Shown here piece by piece: positions 46,722 through 56,655 of a stretch of 64,000 bases of DNA. Where the stretch lies: positions 1 through 64,000 of the forward strand of contig JAFZPZ010000128.1 in NCBI GenBank assembly GCA_017552435.1. Reading direction: 5' to 3'. Position 1 is the first letter of the stretch; each line of letters starts with the position of its first letter. The DNA is from Bacteroidaceae bacterium (GTDB lineage Bacteria > Bacteroidota > Bacteroidia > Bacteroidales > Bacteroidaceae). The notes under the pieces are model-generated. The model searched no databases. It saw only the letters and a list, made by a program, of their open reading frames with translations, and had not been told where the DNA came from. Position numbers and translations under genes: made by a program.

Positions 46722-49193
46722 TTACGATTCAATATCGTTATTTTTTTCATCAAATGTAAAAGTGATAGGATTTTGGACTTTTTCCTTTAGCAGGGCGAAG
46801 TCGAGCACATCCTGTATGTCTGCAGCATAGTGGAATGTGAGGCCATTGAGGTATTCTGCAGGAATCTCTTCGATGTCTTTCTTGTTTTCCTTGCAAAGAA
46901 TGATGTCCTTGATACCGGCTCGTTTGGCTGCAAGTATCTTCTCTCTGATGCCGCCTACGGGCAATACTTTGCCGCGAAGCGTTATCTCGCCTGTCATTGC
47001 TAATCCTGCGCGAACTTTCCGTTGGGTCAGGGCTGATGCAATGCTTGTAGCCATCGTGATACCCGCACTGGGACCGTCCTTTGGTACAGCGCCCTCAGGG
47101 ACATGAACATGAAGGTTGTAGTTCTCGAAGATGCGGCTGTCGATTCCGAGTTTGTCGGCATGAGCCCGAATGTATTCGAGGGCAAGCAGAGCACTCTCCT
47201 TCATGATGTCACCAAGATTGCCCGTGAGGGTAAGTTTGCTGCCTTTGCCTTTGCTCAGGCTAGTCTCAATAAATAGAATCTCACCGCCCACACTTGTCCA
47301 GGCAAGGCCTGTAACAACACCAGCATAGTCGTTGCCCTGATAGGAATCACGACTGAAAATAGGCTTGCCGAGCAAATCCTCAGCTTCTTCCTTCGAGATG
47401 CTGTGGTCATTCTCCATCTCTCCCTTTGCCACACGAAGGGCAACACGCCGGAAGAGCTTGTCGATTTGCTTCTCCAAACCACGCACACCACTTTCGCGGG
47501 TATAGCGTTCGATGATGAACTCCAGAGCAGGTTTTGCTATCTTCAAAGCGGTATGTTCCTTCAATCCGTTCTTTTCACGGTTCTTTGGCACAAGATGGCG
47601 TTTGGCAATCTCAATCTTCTCCTCAGTGATATAGCCATCTACTTCAATGAGTTCCATGCGGTCGAGTAGGGGACGTGGGATAGTGCCTATGTCGTTGGCT
47701 GTTGCGATGAACATGACCTTGCTGAGGTCATAATCCAAGTCAATATAGTTATCGTGGAAAGCAACGTTCTGCTCTGGGTCGAGCACTTCGAGAAGAGCAG
47801 AGGAAGGATCACCATGAATGGAACCAAGCGTAAGCTTGTCAATCTCGTCGAGAATGAAGACAGGGTTTGAACTGCCTGCACGCTGCATACCCTGAATGAT
47901 ACGACCGGGCATTGCCCCGATATAGGTGCGACGGTGACCACGAATCTCACTCTCATCATGTACACCGCCAAGGCTGACACGTACATACTTTCGTCCCAAT
48001 GCTTCAGCAATGCTTTTACCGAGACTAGTCTTACCGACTCCTGGAGGGCCATAAAGGCATATGATGGGACTCTGGCGATCCTTGCGCATCTTCAAGACAG
48101 CCAGGTGTTCCAGAATGCGTTCCTTGACTTTCTCCATCCCGTAATGGTCGCGATTCAGTTTCTTCTCGGCCATCGCAATATTGGTGTTGTCACGGGTACA
48201 TTCGTTCCAAGGCAGACCTACAACGGTCTGAAGATATTGTAGTTGCACATTGTAGTCGGGTGACTGGATATTGATACGGTTCAACTTTGCCACCTCTTTC
48301 TCGAAAATTTCTGCTGTCTGCTTACTCCAATGCTTGGCTGCGGCTTTGCTCCTCAGGTTTGTGACATCTTCCTGCCTGACGCTCGACTCATCCTTATCAC
48401 CCAACTCGCTTTGTATGTTCTGAACCTGCTGGCGCAGGAAGTATTCTCGCTGCTGCTGGTCAAGGTCGCTTCGCGTCTTATTTTCAATCTTGCGTTTGAG
48501 CTTCATGAGCTCAATGATGTTATTGGCAAACTGGATGGCTTGCTGCAGACGCTCAAGTTCAGAAGGGCAGGAGAGGAGGTCATACTTTTGCTCAATAGAA
48601 AGCGGCATATAACTGCATATCGTATTGAGCATGAAGGTCGACGGCTCCATGTTGTTAATGTATTGAGTAAGTTCGTCGGGATAGTCATCCAGGATGCTCA
48701 TCAACTTACCGGTACGTTCCTTGAGCATTGCCAGCATAGCCTTGTACTCAGCCAGTTCCAAGCGTTCGGGTATCTGGTCGGTGAGTGTGGTCACAGTGCC
48801 TTCGTAGCTACCTCCAACCTGGCGAAGTTCTTGTATTTGCACGCGGTTAAACGCCTGAAACAGAGCATTGTATGTGCCATCTGGCATCTGCATGGAATGT
48901 ACAAGCTTGGCTGCGACTCCAATGGGGTAGAGATCCTCTGTTTGCGGATTATCCACCTCTGGCGTTTTCTGTGTGAGTAGTGCTACCATTCCATCGGTAC
49001 GTTCCAACTTACGCAACGTCTTTATACTGTATTTGCGACCAACGGTAATCGGAGAGACTGTACCTGGGAAGAAAATGTTGTCACGAAGCGTAATAATCGG
49101 CATTTCGCCACCATAATGCGCATGCATCAACTTTTCGGTCTCGCCCGATACTTCTGCCACAAAAGAAAAGGTTTTCTTGTTATTATCAAACAT
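46722..49193 (-). CDS. lon: ATP-dependent Lon protease
   Basis: This 823-aa homohexameric protease degrades damaged and regulatory proteins. The N-terminal LON substrate domain covers about 30-230, followed by a coiled region to about 330. AAA+ has Walker [14 protein letters not shown] near 386 and Walker [11 protein letters not shown]. The Ser-Lys dyad lies in [13 protein letters not shown] and [20 protein letters not shown]. The length is typical. It is the fifth stress protease/chaperone gene in the window. Confidence 0.96.
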   Translation of the reverse strand: MFDNNKKTFSFVAEVSGETEKLMHAHYGGEMPIITLRDNIFFPGTVSPITVGRKYSIKTLRKLERTDGMVALLTQKTPEVDNPQTEDLYPIGVAAKLVHSMQMPDGTYNALFQAFNRVQIQELRQVGGSYEGTVTTLTDQIPERLELAEYKAMLAMLKERTGKLMSILDDYPDELTQYINNMEPSTFMLNTICSYMPLSIEQKYDLLSCPSELERLQQAIQFANNIIELMKLKRKIENKTRSDLDQQQREYFLRQQVQNIQSELGDKDESSVRQEDVTNLRSKAAAKHWSKQTAEIFEKEVAKLNRINIQSPDYNVQLQYLQTVVGLPWNECTRDNTNIAMAEKKLNRDHYGMEKVKERILEHLAVLKMRKDRQSPIICLYGPPGVGKTSLGKSIAEALGRKYVRVSLGGVHDESEIRGHRRTYIGAMPGRIIQGMQRAGSSNPVFILDEIDKLTLGSIHGDPSSALLEVLDPEQNVAFHDNYIDLDYDLSKVMFIATANDIGTIPRPLLDRMELIEVDGYITEEKIEIAKRHLVPKNREKNGLKEHTALKIAKPALEFIIERYTRESGVRGLEKQIDKLFRRVALRVAKGEMENDHSISKEEAEDLLGKPIFSRDSYQGNDYAGVVTGLAWTSVGGEILFIETSLSKGKGSKLTLTGNLGDIMKESALLALEYIRAHADKLGIDSRIFENYNLHVHVPEGAVPKDGPSAGITMATSIASALTQRKVRAGLAMTGEITLRGKVLPVGGIREKILAAKRAGIKDIILCKENKKDIEEIPAEYLNGLTFHYAADIQDVLDFALLKEKVQNPITFTFDEKNNDIES

Positions 49194-49289
49194 GATTATA
49201 TCTACAAATTACGATGTACGTTAATTATAGGCGGGTGCAAAAGTACAAAAAAAAAGCCAAATTTCGTGCGCACATACAATTAAATATTG

Positions 49290-49297
49290 TAAATTTG
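49290..49297 (+). promoter_or_regulatory. -7 element for the trmN6-type gene
   Basis: TAAATTTG, 71 bp before the start. No TTTG is found at the standard spacing. Confidence 0.4.
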
Positions 49298-49367
49298 CAC
49301 GTCAAAGAACAAATGCCCCCAGAATAAACCAATCCTAAAATCTAATTTATAGCCTGTCATTCTCAAA

Positions 49368-50081
49368 ATGAGCAACACATTTTTTCAATTCAAGTATTTC
49401 TGTATCCATCACGACCGATGTGCGATGAAGGTCGGCACAGACGGCGTGTTATTGGGCGCTTGGGGTAATGTCGAAGGCAAGCGCATTTTGGACATCGGAA
49501 CAGGAACAGGACTTATTGCCCTGATGGCAGCACAACGGAATCCCCAAGCAATGGTTTTGGGTATCGACATAGATGAAGAGGCAGTCCTTCAAGCACAGGA
49601 AAACATTTCAGAAAGTCCATTTGTTGACCGTGTAAAGTGTGTTTCTCAGAATATTCTGACATTCTCTCCCCAGGAGCCTTTCGATGCAATACTCTGTAAT
49701 CCGCCTTTCTTTACCGAAGACACTTTGCCGAACACTTTTGTGCGCTCCATAGCTCGCAATAGCAGTAGTCTGCCATTTCCTCAACTTATAAAAAAAATTA
49801 CAGCGTTACTCAGCAAAGGAGGTATGTTTTCTGTCATTATTCCAAGTGGACTCATGCAGGAGTTTGTAAGTCTATGCCTTGTAGAAGGATTGTATCTGAA
49901 TCGTAGATGTATGGTGCGGACAAAAGCAAATAAACCACCAAAACGAGTTATGCTGACTTTTTCTGATGAAACATATAACGTAACAGAAGAGTCAGAAATT
50001 TGCCTCACAGACGACAAAGGGAAGCGCAGTCAAGAATACAATGATTTGACAGAATCGTTTTATTTGTCAGAAACAATATGA
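49368..50081 (+). CDS. tRNA1(Val) adenine-N6 methyltransferase (TrmN6/YfiC-like)
   Basis: This 237-aa class I SAM methyltransferase has motif I LDIGTGTGLIALMAAQRN near residue 43, an acidic residue after motif I (GIDIDEEAV), and the N6-adenine motif NPPFF near 110. The N-terminus FQFKYFCIHHDRCAMKVGTDGVLLGAW is typical of YfiC-type enzymes that methylate A37 of tRNA(Val). Confidence 0.9.
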   Translation: MSNTFFQFKYFCIHHDRCAMKVGTDGVLLGAWGNVEGKRILDIGTGTGLIALMAAQRNPQAMVLGIDIDEEAVLQAQENISESPFVDRVKCVSQNILTFSPQEPFDAILCNPPFFTEDTLPNTFVRSIARNSSSLPFPQLIKKITALLSKGGMFSVIIPSGLMQEFVSLCLVEGLYLNRRCMVRTKANKPPKRVMLTFSDETYNVTEESEICLTDDKGKRSQEYNDLTESFYLSETI

Positions 50082-50203
50082 TTATCGTAATGTTTTGTAA
50101 ATTATAATGGGGATTATGTTTAGTAAACAATAGCATAAAATACTCCTCTCTTGCATATACTTACAAAAAATAATCATTTTGGGAAAAAATTATTAATTAT
50201 GAA

Positions 50204-50233
50204 TTTCGGATTATGAATTATTTCATATCTTTG
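50204..50233 (+). promoter_or_regulatory. promoter of rnpB
   Basis: TATCTTTG at 50226-50233 is a perfect -7, with TTTC (one mismatch) at 50204-50207. The predicted start, about 50241, coincides with the 5' end of RNase P RNA. Confidence 0.6.
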
Positions 50234-50245
50234 CGCCAAGAAACA

Positions 50246-50638
50246 GACAGTGAACCGGCTTGTCGCTGCTCTGTGCCAGTTTCATTGATTGGCGCATAGA
50301 AGAGGAAAGTCCGGGCAACACAGGGCATCCTGCTTCCTAACAGGAAGAGGCTCGCGAGGGTCAGTAAGTGCAGAAGAAAATGACCGCCCCGCTCAGGCGA
50401 GGTAAGGGTGAGAAGGCGGGGTAAGAGCCCACCAGGCCGGCAGTGATGTCGGTGCTGTGCACTCCGGGAGTTGAAAGTTCATGTAAACCGGCGAACAAAA
50501 GAGAGGGCTGCCCGCCCGAGCCGGAGGGTAGAACGATTGAGGATAGCGGTGACGCTGTTCCTAGATAAATGGCAAGCATCCTTTCGAAATGCTTCGGTAT
50601 CAGATAGGATACAGAACCCGGCTTATAGGTTCACTGTC
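50246..50638 (+). ncRNA. rnpB: RNase P RNA (bacterial type A)
   Basis: The catalytic RNA that trims tRNA 5' ends. The terminal stem P1 pairs 50246-50256 with 50628-50638. Conserved core elements are present: GAGGAAAGTCCGGGC (CR-I/P4 5' side) near 50303, AGGGTGAGAAGG, AGTAAGTGCAGAAG-type joining sequences, ACTCCGGGAG, GATAAATGGCAAGCATCC-like sequence, ACAGAACCCGGCTTATAGG at the 3' end. The total length of about 393 nt is usual. An open frame runs through it into the next gene but is not coding here. Confidence 0.95.
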
Positions 50639-50650
50639 CGTTATTTTTTT

Positions 50651-51925
50651 ATGGTTAGTTTAGAACATATATGGAGTGTTAATGAGAAGAGGCTCAGTCG
50701 TCTGGAACGGCTGGGACTGACTGTGCTGAAGCGTTTTGTCATCACATGGGAATGTCTCACTAAGAACCATATCATGAGTTTTGCTTCAGCCCTAACCTAC
50801 AGCAGTATGTTAGCCGCTGTTCCTGTGCTGGCAATTATTTTCGCTATTGCCAGAGGCTTTGGCTTCGACACAATTATCGAGACAAAACTCAGGAACTCGC
50901 TGGAAGGTAATCCTGATATTGCCGATACGATTCTCTACTTTGTGGATTCCTACCTTCAACACACCCAAGGTGGGGTTTTTATCGGTATCGGCTTGATATT
51001 CCTTCTATATACATTGCTCTCGCTAACATCAAATATAGAGCAGGCTTTCAATACCATCTGGTTCGTCAAGCGCTCACGCACCATCTATCGCCAGATTCTT
51101 GACTATTTCAGCGTCTTCCTGTTCATTCCATTTGTCATTGTCATCACCAGCGGTTTGAATATTTTCCTGCAAACATTCCGTACGCTACTGCCTGAAACAC
51201 AGATTCTAAGTAGAACGATGTCTTTCTTCCTGCACGTCTCGCCCGTCATCTTTGCTATAGCCGCATTCATAGCACTCTTCAAGCTGATGCCCAATACGCG
51301 TGTTAAATGGAAGCACACAATATGGCCGGGCATCCTGACGGGAACTGTCTTCATGGCAGTAGAATGGGCATACGTGCACTACCAGATAAAACTGAGTGCA
51401 TACAACGCCATTTACGGGTCTTTTGCAGCAATACCGCTCTTTATGTTGTGGATGCAAATTTCTTGGTGCATCTGTCTGTTTGGCGCACAATTCTGCTACG
51501 CTAACCAGAGTTTGCATACCTATGCTTTCGAACGCATAAGCGACGAGTTGAGCCGCCGTTATCGCGATACGCTAATCCTTTTGCTGATGAGCCGCATCTG
51601 CAAGCATTTTGCTTCCGGCCTGAAGCCTTTTACGGCGCATCGTTTAGCAGTTGACACTCACCTACCCGACAGTCTGGTTGGCATCTTGCTTGACGAGCTG
51701 ACACGTGTGCAACTTCTTGTAGAAGCTCATAATGAGCCAGGCGATGAACCTCATTACTTGCCGGCGATAGACATTCATCGTATAACAGTCGGGATGGTTA
51801 CTCGTCGCATCGACTCACATGGCATAGAGAATCCTTCTCTTGTCTGGCAAACAGGTACGCCGGAATGGGATGCCCTTCGCAGTCTTCGCAACGAAGGAGA
51901 AGATGCATTACTGATAGATTTATAG
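50651..51925 (+). CDS. YihY/virulence factor BrkB-family membrane protein, 424 aa
   Basis: The start ATG at 50651 (MVSLEHIWSVNEKRLS) is the first after RNase P RNA; the frame is open further upstream only because it runs through rnpB. Six hydrophobic helices fit the YihY core: SFASALTYSSMLAAVPVLAIIFAIARGFG, GIGLIFLLYTLLSL, LDYFSVFLFIPFVIVITSG, FFLHVSPVIFAIAAFIALF, GILTGTVFMAVEWAYV, ISWCICLFGAQFCYA. A soluble winged-helix-like tail follows at about 335-424. The old name ribonuclease BN is a misannotation for this family; its role is unclear. Confidence 0.88.
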   Translation: MVSLEHIWSVNEKRLSRLERLGLTVLKRFVITWECLTKNHIMSFASALTYSSMLAAVPVLAIIFAIARGFGFDTIIETKLRNSLEGNPDIADTILYFVDSYLQHTQGGVFIGIGLIFLLYTLLSLTSNIEQAFNTIWFVKRSRTIYRQILDYFSVFLFIPFVIVITSGLNIFLQTFRTLLPETQILSRTMSFFLHVSPVIFAIAAFIALFKLMPNTRVKWKHTIWPGILTGTVFMAVEWAYVHYQIKLSAYNAIYGSFAAIPLFMLWMQISWCICLFGAQFCYANQSLHTYAFERISDELSRRYRDTLILLLMSRICKHFASGLKPFTAHRLAVDTHLPDSLVGILLDELTRVQLLVEAHNEPGDEPHYLPAIDIHRITVGMVTRRIDSHGIENPSLVWQTGTPEWDALRSLRNEGEDALLIDL

Positions 51926-51931
51926 AACTTC

Positions 51932-52756
51932 TTATAGTTGGCAGACAAACGTGAAGTGATCTGTAAAAAGATGTTCGCAGTCGGGGCGTGATCGGAACAG
52001 TCCATATAGCGTACTACCGCTTCCACTCATAGCAGCATAAGCTGCACCCTGATGATACAATTCCTTCTTGATTTTTGAAAGTAATGGATGATTGGAGAAG
52101 ATACTCTCCTCAAAATCATTCACCATCCTTTCTGCCCATTGTCCGACCGGCAATTTTGCTATCTCAAGTAAAGAATAAGCCGGTTGATGGGGATGTACTC
52201 CAGCATATGCTTCGCGAGTGGAAACATGTACCTCTGGTTTCACAAGTAGCAAGTACCATCCGCTTAGGTTCAAAGAGATGGGGGTAAAGACATTGCCTAT
52301 TCCTTCTGCATATAAGGGACTCGGATTTATGAAGAATGGACAATCAGCACCCAACTTTGCCACAAGTCCCTTCATTTGTTCTTCTGAAAGAGGAAGGTCA
52401 TAAAGAAGAGAAAGGGTTCTGACCATACAGGCGGCATCACTACTCCCCCCCCCTAGCCCAGCACCACTGGGTATTACCTTGCGCAAGTCGATATGGAGAG
52501 GTGGAATCTGAAAGCCCTCCTGCCGAAGCAATCGGACAGCGCGTAGCACTAAGTTATCCTGAACCTCACCCTCCAAAGGATTACCACGTAAAGTTAGCAC
52601 ATCCTCTTTTTCTCCCTTGCTTATCAACAACTCATCACAGAGTGGGACTGGATAGAATATGGTCTGTAGATTGTGGTAGCCATCTGGACGACGCTCGACG
52701 ATGTTCAAACCCAAGTTAATTTTGCAGCATGTTTGTGTGGCATAGGATTTGTTCAT
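51932..52756 (-). CDS. ispE: 4-diphosphocytidyl-2-C-methyl-D-erythritol kinase
   Basis: This 274-aa GHMP kinase of the MEP isoprenoid pathway phosphorylates CDP-ME at the 2-hydroxyl. The N-terminal KINLGLNIVERRPDGYHNL includes the catalytic Lys/His region. The ATP loop is PSGAGLGGGSSDAA near residue 93, and the C-terminal MSGSGSTLYGLF is near 245. The ATP loop is encoded through a run of nine G (9 C at 52445-52453 on the + strand), a possible slippage site in a pathway gene expected to be essential. Confidence 0.95.
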   Translation of the reverse strand: MNKSYATQTCCKINLGLNIVERRPDGYHNLQTIFYPVPLCDELLISKGEKEDVLTLRGNPLEGEVQDNLVLRAVRLLRQEGFQIPPLHIDLRKVIPSGAGLGGGSSDAACMVRTLSLLYDLPLSEEQMKGLVAKLGADCPFFINPSPLYAEGIGNVFTPISLNLSGWYLLLVKPEVHVSTREAYAGVHPHQPAYSLLEIAKLPVGQWAERMVNDFEESIFSNHPLLSKIKKELYHQGAAYAAMSGSGSTLYGLFRSRPDCEHLFTDHFTFVCQL

Positions 52757-52787
52757 GTGTTTTCTTTTTTTTGTGACCTTTGCTCTG

Positions 52788-52817
52788 CAAAGTTAAAAAT
52801 AATTCGGCAAAAACAAA
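52788..52817 (-). promoter_or_regulatory. ispE promoter
   Basis: Leftward: TTTG (52817-52814), 18 nt, TAACTTTG (52795-52788), 32 bp before the ispE start. Confidence 0.65.
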
Positions 52818-52890
52818 CACATAATCAACTTTTTTAAGCAAATTCATAAAATCTCACTATATATAATTAGGTATTTAACAAGAAAAATCT

Positions 52891-52898
52891 TAATTTTG
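52891..52898 (+). promoter_or_regulatory. -7 element of the rseC-rnf operon
   Basis: TAATTTTG, 19 bp before the ATG at 52917. It rules out the in-frame TTG at 52896 as a start. The -33 match is poor. Confidence 0.5.
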
Positions 52899-52916
52899 TG
52901 CGCTTTTATAGGTGTT

Positions 52917-53357
52917 ATGAGCCCAAAAGAGACCATCCGTCATAAAGGTATTGTAGAGTACATAGAGGCAGACATCTGTCGAGTGCGCATTCTGCAGGCA
53001 TCGGCTTGCAGTGGTTGCAGTGCTCGTCAACTCTGTCGTAGTAGCGAGAATAAGGAAAAAATTGTTATAGCCTCGCTGAATGGGCAGGAAGTACAGATTG
53101 GTGAAAACGTAAACGTTGAATGTGCTGTAGTTCAGGGGCTTCGTGCTGCATATATTTGTTACCTTATTCCCCTACTCCTGATGGTTGCTTTTTTGTTTGT
53201 CGGTGTTAAGTTCGAAGGGGAGTTGACGGGCATACTGCTATCGCTGGCAGTTTTGGCTGTCTATTATGCAGCTCTTTATGTGTTCCGAAACAACATTGGT
53301 AAGCATTTTGGATTTACTATTCATAAAATCATCAATAACGAAAATAATTTAAAATAA
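52917..53357 (+). CDS. rseC: SoxR-reducing system RseC/MucC-family protein
   Basis: This 146-aa protein has an N-terminal Cys-rich domain (ACSGCSARQLC, a CxxC...C pattern) and two membrane helices at about 80-100 (AAYICYLIPLLLMVAFLFVG) and 106-125. It leads the rnf operon, as is usual in Bacteroidales. RseC-type proteins are linked to Rnf function and SoxR re-reduction in Proteobacteria; here an assembly or redox accessory role is inferred. Confidence 0.87.
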   Translation: MSPKETIRHKGIVEYIEADICRVRILQASACSGCSARQLCRSSENKEKIVIASLNGQEVQIGENVNVECAVVQGLRAAYICYLIPLLLMVAFLFVGVKFEGELTGILLSLAVLAVYYAALYVFRNNIGKHFGFTIHKIINNENNLK

Positions 53358-53368
53358 TCAATCAATCT

Positions 53369-54271
53369 ATGAATGTAATTCTTATTGCAGTAATCGTATT
53401 AGGAGTTATAGGACTGGTCTCAGCACTGGTACTCTATATCATTTCCAATCGGTTTGCTGTACATGAAGATCCACGCATCGCGCAGGTTTCAGAAGTACTG
53501 CCTCAGGCCAACTGCGGTGGTTGCGGCTATCCTGGCTGTTCTGGCTTTGCCGCAGCATGTGTTAAGGCTGCTGACGGAGGTGGTCTGGAAGGCAAACTGT
53601 GCCCCGTGGGTGGTCAGCCTGTAATGGAACAGGTGGCTGGAATCCTGGGTATGGCTGCTGTAGCCAGTGCGCCCAAGGTGGCTGTTGTGCGTTGTAATGG
53701 TACATGTGAGAATCGCCCCCGCAACGCAGAGTTTGACGGTGCTGTAAGTTGTCGTGTCAAGAACATGACTGGTATGGGCGATACAGCCTGTGCATATGGC
53801 TGTTTGGGCTGTGGCGACTGTGTAGCCAAATGCCAATTTGGCGCTATCAGCATGGATGCCGAGACTGGCCTTCCTGTTGTTGACGAGGAGAAATGTACCG
53901 CATGTGGTGCCTGTGCTAAAGCATGCCCAAGAGGTATCATTGAAATCCGGCTGAAAGGTCCTAAGGGACGTAGGGTTGTGGTGCTCTGTAACAACAAAGA
54001 TAAGGGAGCTATTGCAAACAAGGCATGTAAAGCATCATGTATAGGTTGCGGAAAGTGTGTGAAGACTTGCGAGAAGTTCGAGGCTATCACCCTCGAGAAC
54101 AACTTGGCTTACATTGATGCTGAGAAGTGCAAGATGTGCCGTAAGTGTGAGGAGGCTTGTCCTAAGGGGGCTATTCACGGCTTTAACTTCCCTCCACGCA
54201 AGCCTAAGACAGAGGAACCTGCACCTCAGGGTACTCCGAATCAGAATGTTGAACCCGCAAAAGCTGAATAA
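53369..54271 (+). CDS. rnfB: Rnf complex subunit B (ferredoxin-accepting iron-sulfur protein)
   Basis: This 300-aa protein has one N-terminal membrane helix (IAVIVLGVIGLVSALVLYII), then the ANCGGCGYPGCSGFAAAC cluster motif. Four ferredoxin-type CxxCxxCxxxC motifs follow (CLGCGDCVAKC, CTACGACAKAC, CIGCGKCVKTC, CKMCRKCEEAC). That is more clusters than the proteobacterial form and like the long RnfB of anaerobes. It takes electrons from reduced ferredoxin. It is 11 bp after rseC. Confidence 0.95.
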   Translation: MNVILIAVIVLGVIGLVSALVLYIISNRFAVHEDPRIAQVSEVLPQANCGGCGYPGCSGFAAACVKAADGGGLEGKLCPVGGQPVMEQVAGILGMAAVASAPKVAVVRCNGTCENRPRNAEFDGAVSCRVKNMTGMGDTACAYGCLGCGDCVAKCQFGAISMDAETGLPVVDEEKCTACGACAKACPRGIIEIRLKGPKGRRVVVLCNNKDKGAIANKACKASCIGCGKCVKTCEKFEAITLENNLAYIDAEKCKMCRKCEEACPKGAIHGFNFPPRKPKTEEPAPQGTPNQNVEPAKAE

Positions 54272-54276
54272 GAATT

Positions 54277-55626
54277 ATGAAGACATTTCACATAGGCGGT
54301 GTTCATCCCGCAGAGAATAAACTGTCTGCCGGTAGTCCCATCCGTGAGGCTGCCCTGCCTAAGCAGGCTGTTTTCAGTATGTTCCAGCACATAGGTGCAC
54401 CTGCCAAGCCCGTTGTCCAGAAGGGTGATGTGGTAAAGGTAGGAACTTTACTTGCTGAGGCAGGAGGCTTTGTCAGTGCTCCTGTTTACAGTTCGGTAAG
54501 TGGTAAGGTGAATAAGATAGATGCTGTTCTAGATGCCAGCGGCACCCGTCGTATGGCTGTCATAGTTGATGTAGAAGGCGATGAGTGGGAAGAATCAATA
54601 GACCGCTCAAAAGACCTGGTACGTCTCTCTGACCGTCCTGATCTGGACAGCAAGACCATTGTAGAGAAAATCAAGAACGCTGGTATTGTGGGACTTGGTG
54701 GTGCTACTTTCCCCTGCCACGTTAAGCTGACACCTCCCCCAGGAAGCAAGGCAGAGTGTGTTATAATCAATGCAGTAGAATGTGAACCGTATCTTACAGC
54801 TGACCACCGACTTATGCTGGAGCATGCAGACGAGATTCTGGTGGGTGTTGACCTGATTATGAAGGCTGTTAATGTTACCAAGGGCTACATCGGTATTGAG
54901 AACAACAAACCTGATGCCATCAAGTTGATGACAGAGAAGGCTAGTCAGTATCCTAATATAGAGGTTGTACCCCTGAAGGTTAAGTATCCCCAAGGTGGTG
55001 AGAAGCAGTTGATTGATGCTGTCATTGGTCGTCAGGTTCCTGCTCCTCCAGCTATACCCATCAGCGTGGGTGCTGTAGTACAGAACGTGGGAACAGCCTA
55101 TGCCATCTACGAGGCTGTGATGAAGAACAAGCCCCTCATAGACCGTATCATTACTGTTACGGGTAAGAGTGTCAAGAATCCCAGCAACCTTCTGGCTCGC
55201 TTGGGCACTCCCTTCCAGCAGCTTATTGACGAATGCGGAGGCCTGCCCGAGGATACCGGTAAGATAATTGGCGGTGGTCCCATGATGGGTAAGGCTCTGT
55301 TGAGTCTGGAAGTTCCCATGACAAAGGGCTCAAGCGGTCTACTTATCATGAACGATAAGGAAGCTCGTCGTAGTGAGCCTCAGCCCTGCATCCGCTGTGC
55401 CAAGTGTGTAAGCGCATGTCCCATGGGTTTGGAGCCTTACTTGCTGAGCAAACTCTCCGCTATGGAAGATTGGGAGGCAGCCGAGAAGAATGATATCGTC
55501 AGTTGCATAGAGTGTGGTAGCTGCCAGTTTACCTGCCCTAGCAAGCGTCCCCTGTTGGATATGGTGCGTGTGGGTAAAACCACCGTCATGGGCATCATCC
55601 GTAGCAGGACTGCGCCAAAGAAGTAA
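54277..55626 (+). CDS. rnfC: Rnf complex subunit C (NADH/FMN and Fe-S subunit)
   Basis: This 449-aa peripheral subunit is where NAD+ is reduced. It has the lipoyl-like N-terminus (GAPAKPVVQKGDVVKVGTLLAEA) and the FMN/NADH region (GIVGLGGATFPCHVKL, INAVECEPYLTADHRLM). Two 4Fe-4S motifs are present (CIRCAKCVSACPMGL, CIECGSCQFTCPSKRP). The length is normal. It is followed by rnfD after 33 bp. Confidence 0.95.
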   Translation: MKTFHIGGVHPAENKLSAGSPIREAALPKQAVFSMFQHIGAPAKPVVQKGDVVKVGTLLAEAGGFVSAPVYSSVSGKVNKIDAVLDASGTRRMAVIVDVEGDEWEESIDRSKDLVRLSDRPDLDSKTIVEKIKNAGIVGLGGATFPCHVKLTPPPGSKAECVIINAVECEPYLTADHRLMLEHADEILVGVDLIMKAVNVTKGYIGIENNKPDAIKLMTEKASQYPNIEVVPLKVKYPQGGEKQLIDAVIGRQVPAPPAIPISVGAVVQNVGTAYAIYEAVMKNKPLIDRIITVTGKSVKNPSNLLARLGTPFQQLIDECGGLPEDTGKIIGGGPMMGKALLSLEVPMTKGSSGLLIMNDKEARRSEPQPCIRCAKCVSACPMGLEPYLLSKLSAMEDWEAAEKNDIVSCIECGSCQFTCPSKRPLLDMVRVGKTTVMGIIRSRTAPKK

Positions 55627-55659
55627 TTATGAATTATGATTTAAGAATTCTGAATTAAT

Positions 55660-56655
55660 ATGAAACCAATTATATCATTATCACCGCATGTTCACGGAGG
55701 AGACTCTGTACAGAAGAATATGTATGGTGTATGCTTAGCCTTGGTGCCCGCCCTTGCAGCCAGCCTTTGGTTCTTTGGCTTGGGCGCAGCCATTGTGCTT
55801 GCCACATCAGTGGCATCATGCGTTCTCTTTGAGTGGGTTATCACCAAGTTCATTCTTGGCAGAAAAGTTTGTACCATTTGCGACGGCAGTGCCATCTTGA
55901 CTGGTCTCCTGCTTGGATTCAACTTGCCAAGCAATCTGCCAACCTGGATTATTATCGTTGGTGCACTTGTTGCCATTGGTGTTGGAAAGATGACCTTCGG
56001 AGGTTTAGGACAGAACCCATTCAATCCCGCTCTTGTTGGTCGCGTGTTCCTGCTCATCAGCTTCCCTGTGCAGATGACTTCTTGGCCAGTTGTTGGTCAA
56101 CATCTCGCTTATACGGATGCCGAGACTGCTGCTACCCCACTCTTCATCATGCAGAATGCGATTGCAAGTGGCGATCCTCGAGTACTTGAGCAACTGCCTG
56201 ATGCAAGCGAAATGCTGATTGGCCAGACAGGAGGTTCCTTAGGAGAAGTCAGTGCTTTGCTGCTTCTTGTGGGCTGCTTGTTCATGATTTGGCGTAAGAT
56301 CATCACTTGGCACATTCCTGTAAGTATTCTGGGAACAGTAGCCGTATTGTCTGCCATCCTGCATGCCAGCAATCCCGTTTATGCATTACCTACTCAGGTA
56401 TTATGCAGTGGAGGTTTAATGTTGGGTGCCTGCTTCATGGCAACTGACTATGTTACCTCACCTATGAGCGGTAAAGGTCAGATCATCTACGGTATCAGTA
56501 TTGGTGTGCTGACGATTATCATACGTAACTGGGGTGCTTACCCAGAGGGTATGTCATTTGCCATTCTTATCATGAATGCATTTACGCCTCTCATCAATAC
56601 ATATTGCAAACCTGAACGTTTTGGCGAAGTCGTCAGAAAGGAGGAAAAGAAATGA
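55660..56655 (+). CDS. rnfD: Rnf complex subunit D
   Basis: This 331-aa membrane protein has about nine helices and is a NqrB/RnfD-type ion-pumping subunit. GLGQNPFNPALVGRVFLLISFP is the conserved core. The covalent FMN attachment is expected at a Thr in the TAATPLFI segment near residue 158. The stop overlaps the rnfG start by 4 nt (ATGA). Confidence 0.93.
   Translation: MKPIISLSPHVHGGDSVQKNMYGVCLALVPALAASLWFFGLGAAIVLATSVASCVLFEWVITKFILGRKVCTICDGSAILTGLLLGFNLPSNLPTWIIIVGALVAIGVGKMTFGGLGQNPFNPALVGRVFLLISFPVQMTSWPVVGQHLAYTDAETAATPLFIMQNAIASGDPRVLEQLPDASEMLIGQTGGSLGEVSALLLLVGCLFMIWRKIITWHIPVSILGTVAVLSAILHASNPVYALPTQVLCSGGLMLGACFMATDYVTSPMSGKGQIIYGISIGVLTIIIRNWGAYPEGMSFAILIMNAFTPLINTYCKPERFGEVVRKEEKK

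Noticed and set aside
50471-50650. N-terminal extension of the YihY-family protein
   Set aside because: This part of the frame is RNase P RNA; translation from 50651 gives the normal family N-terminus.
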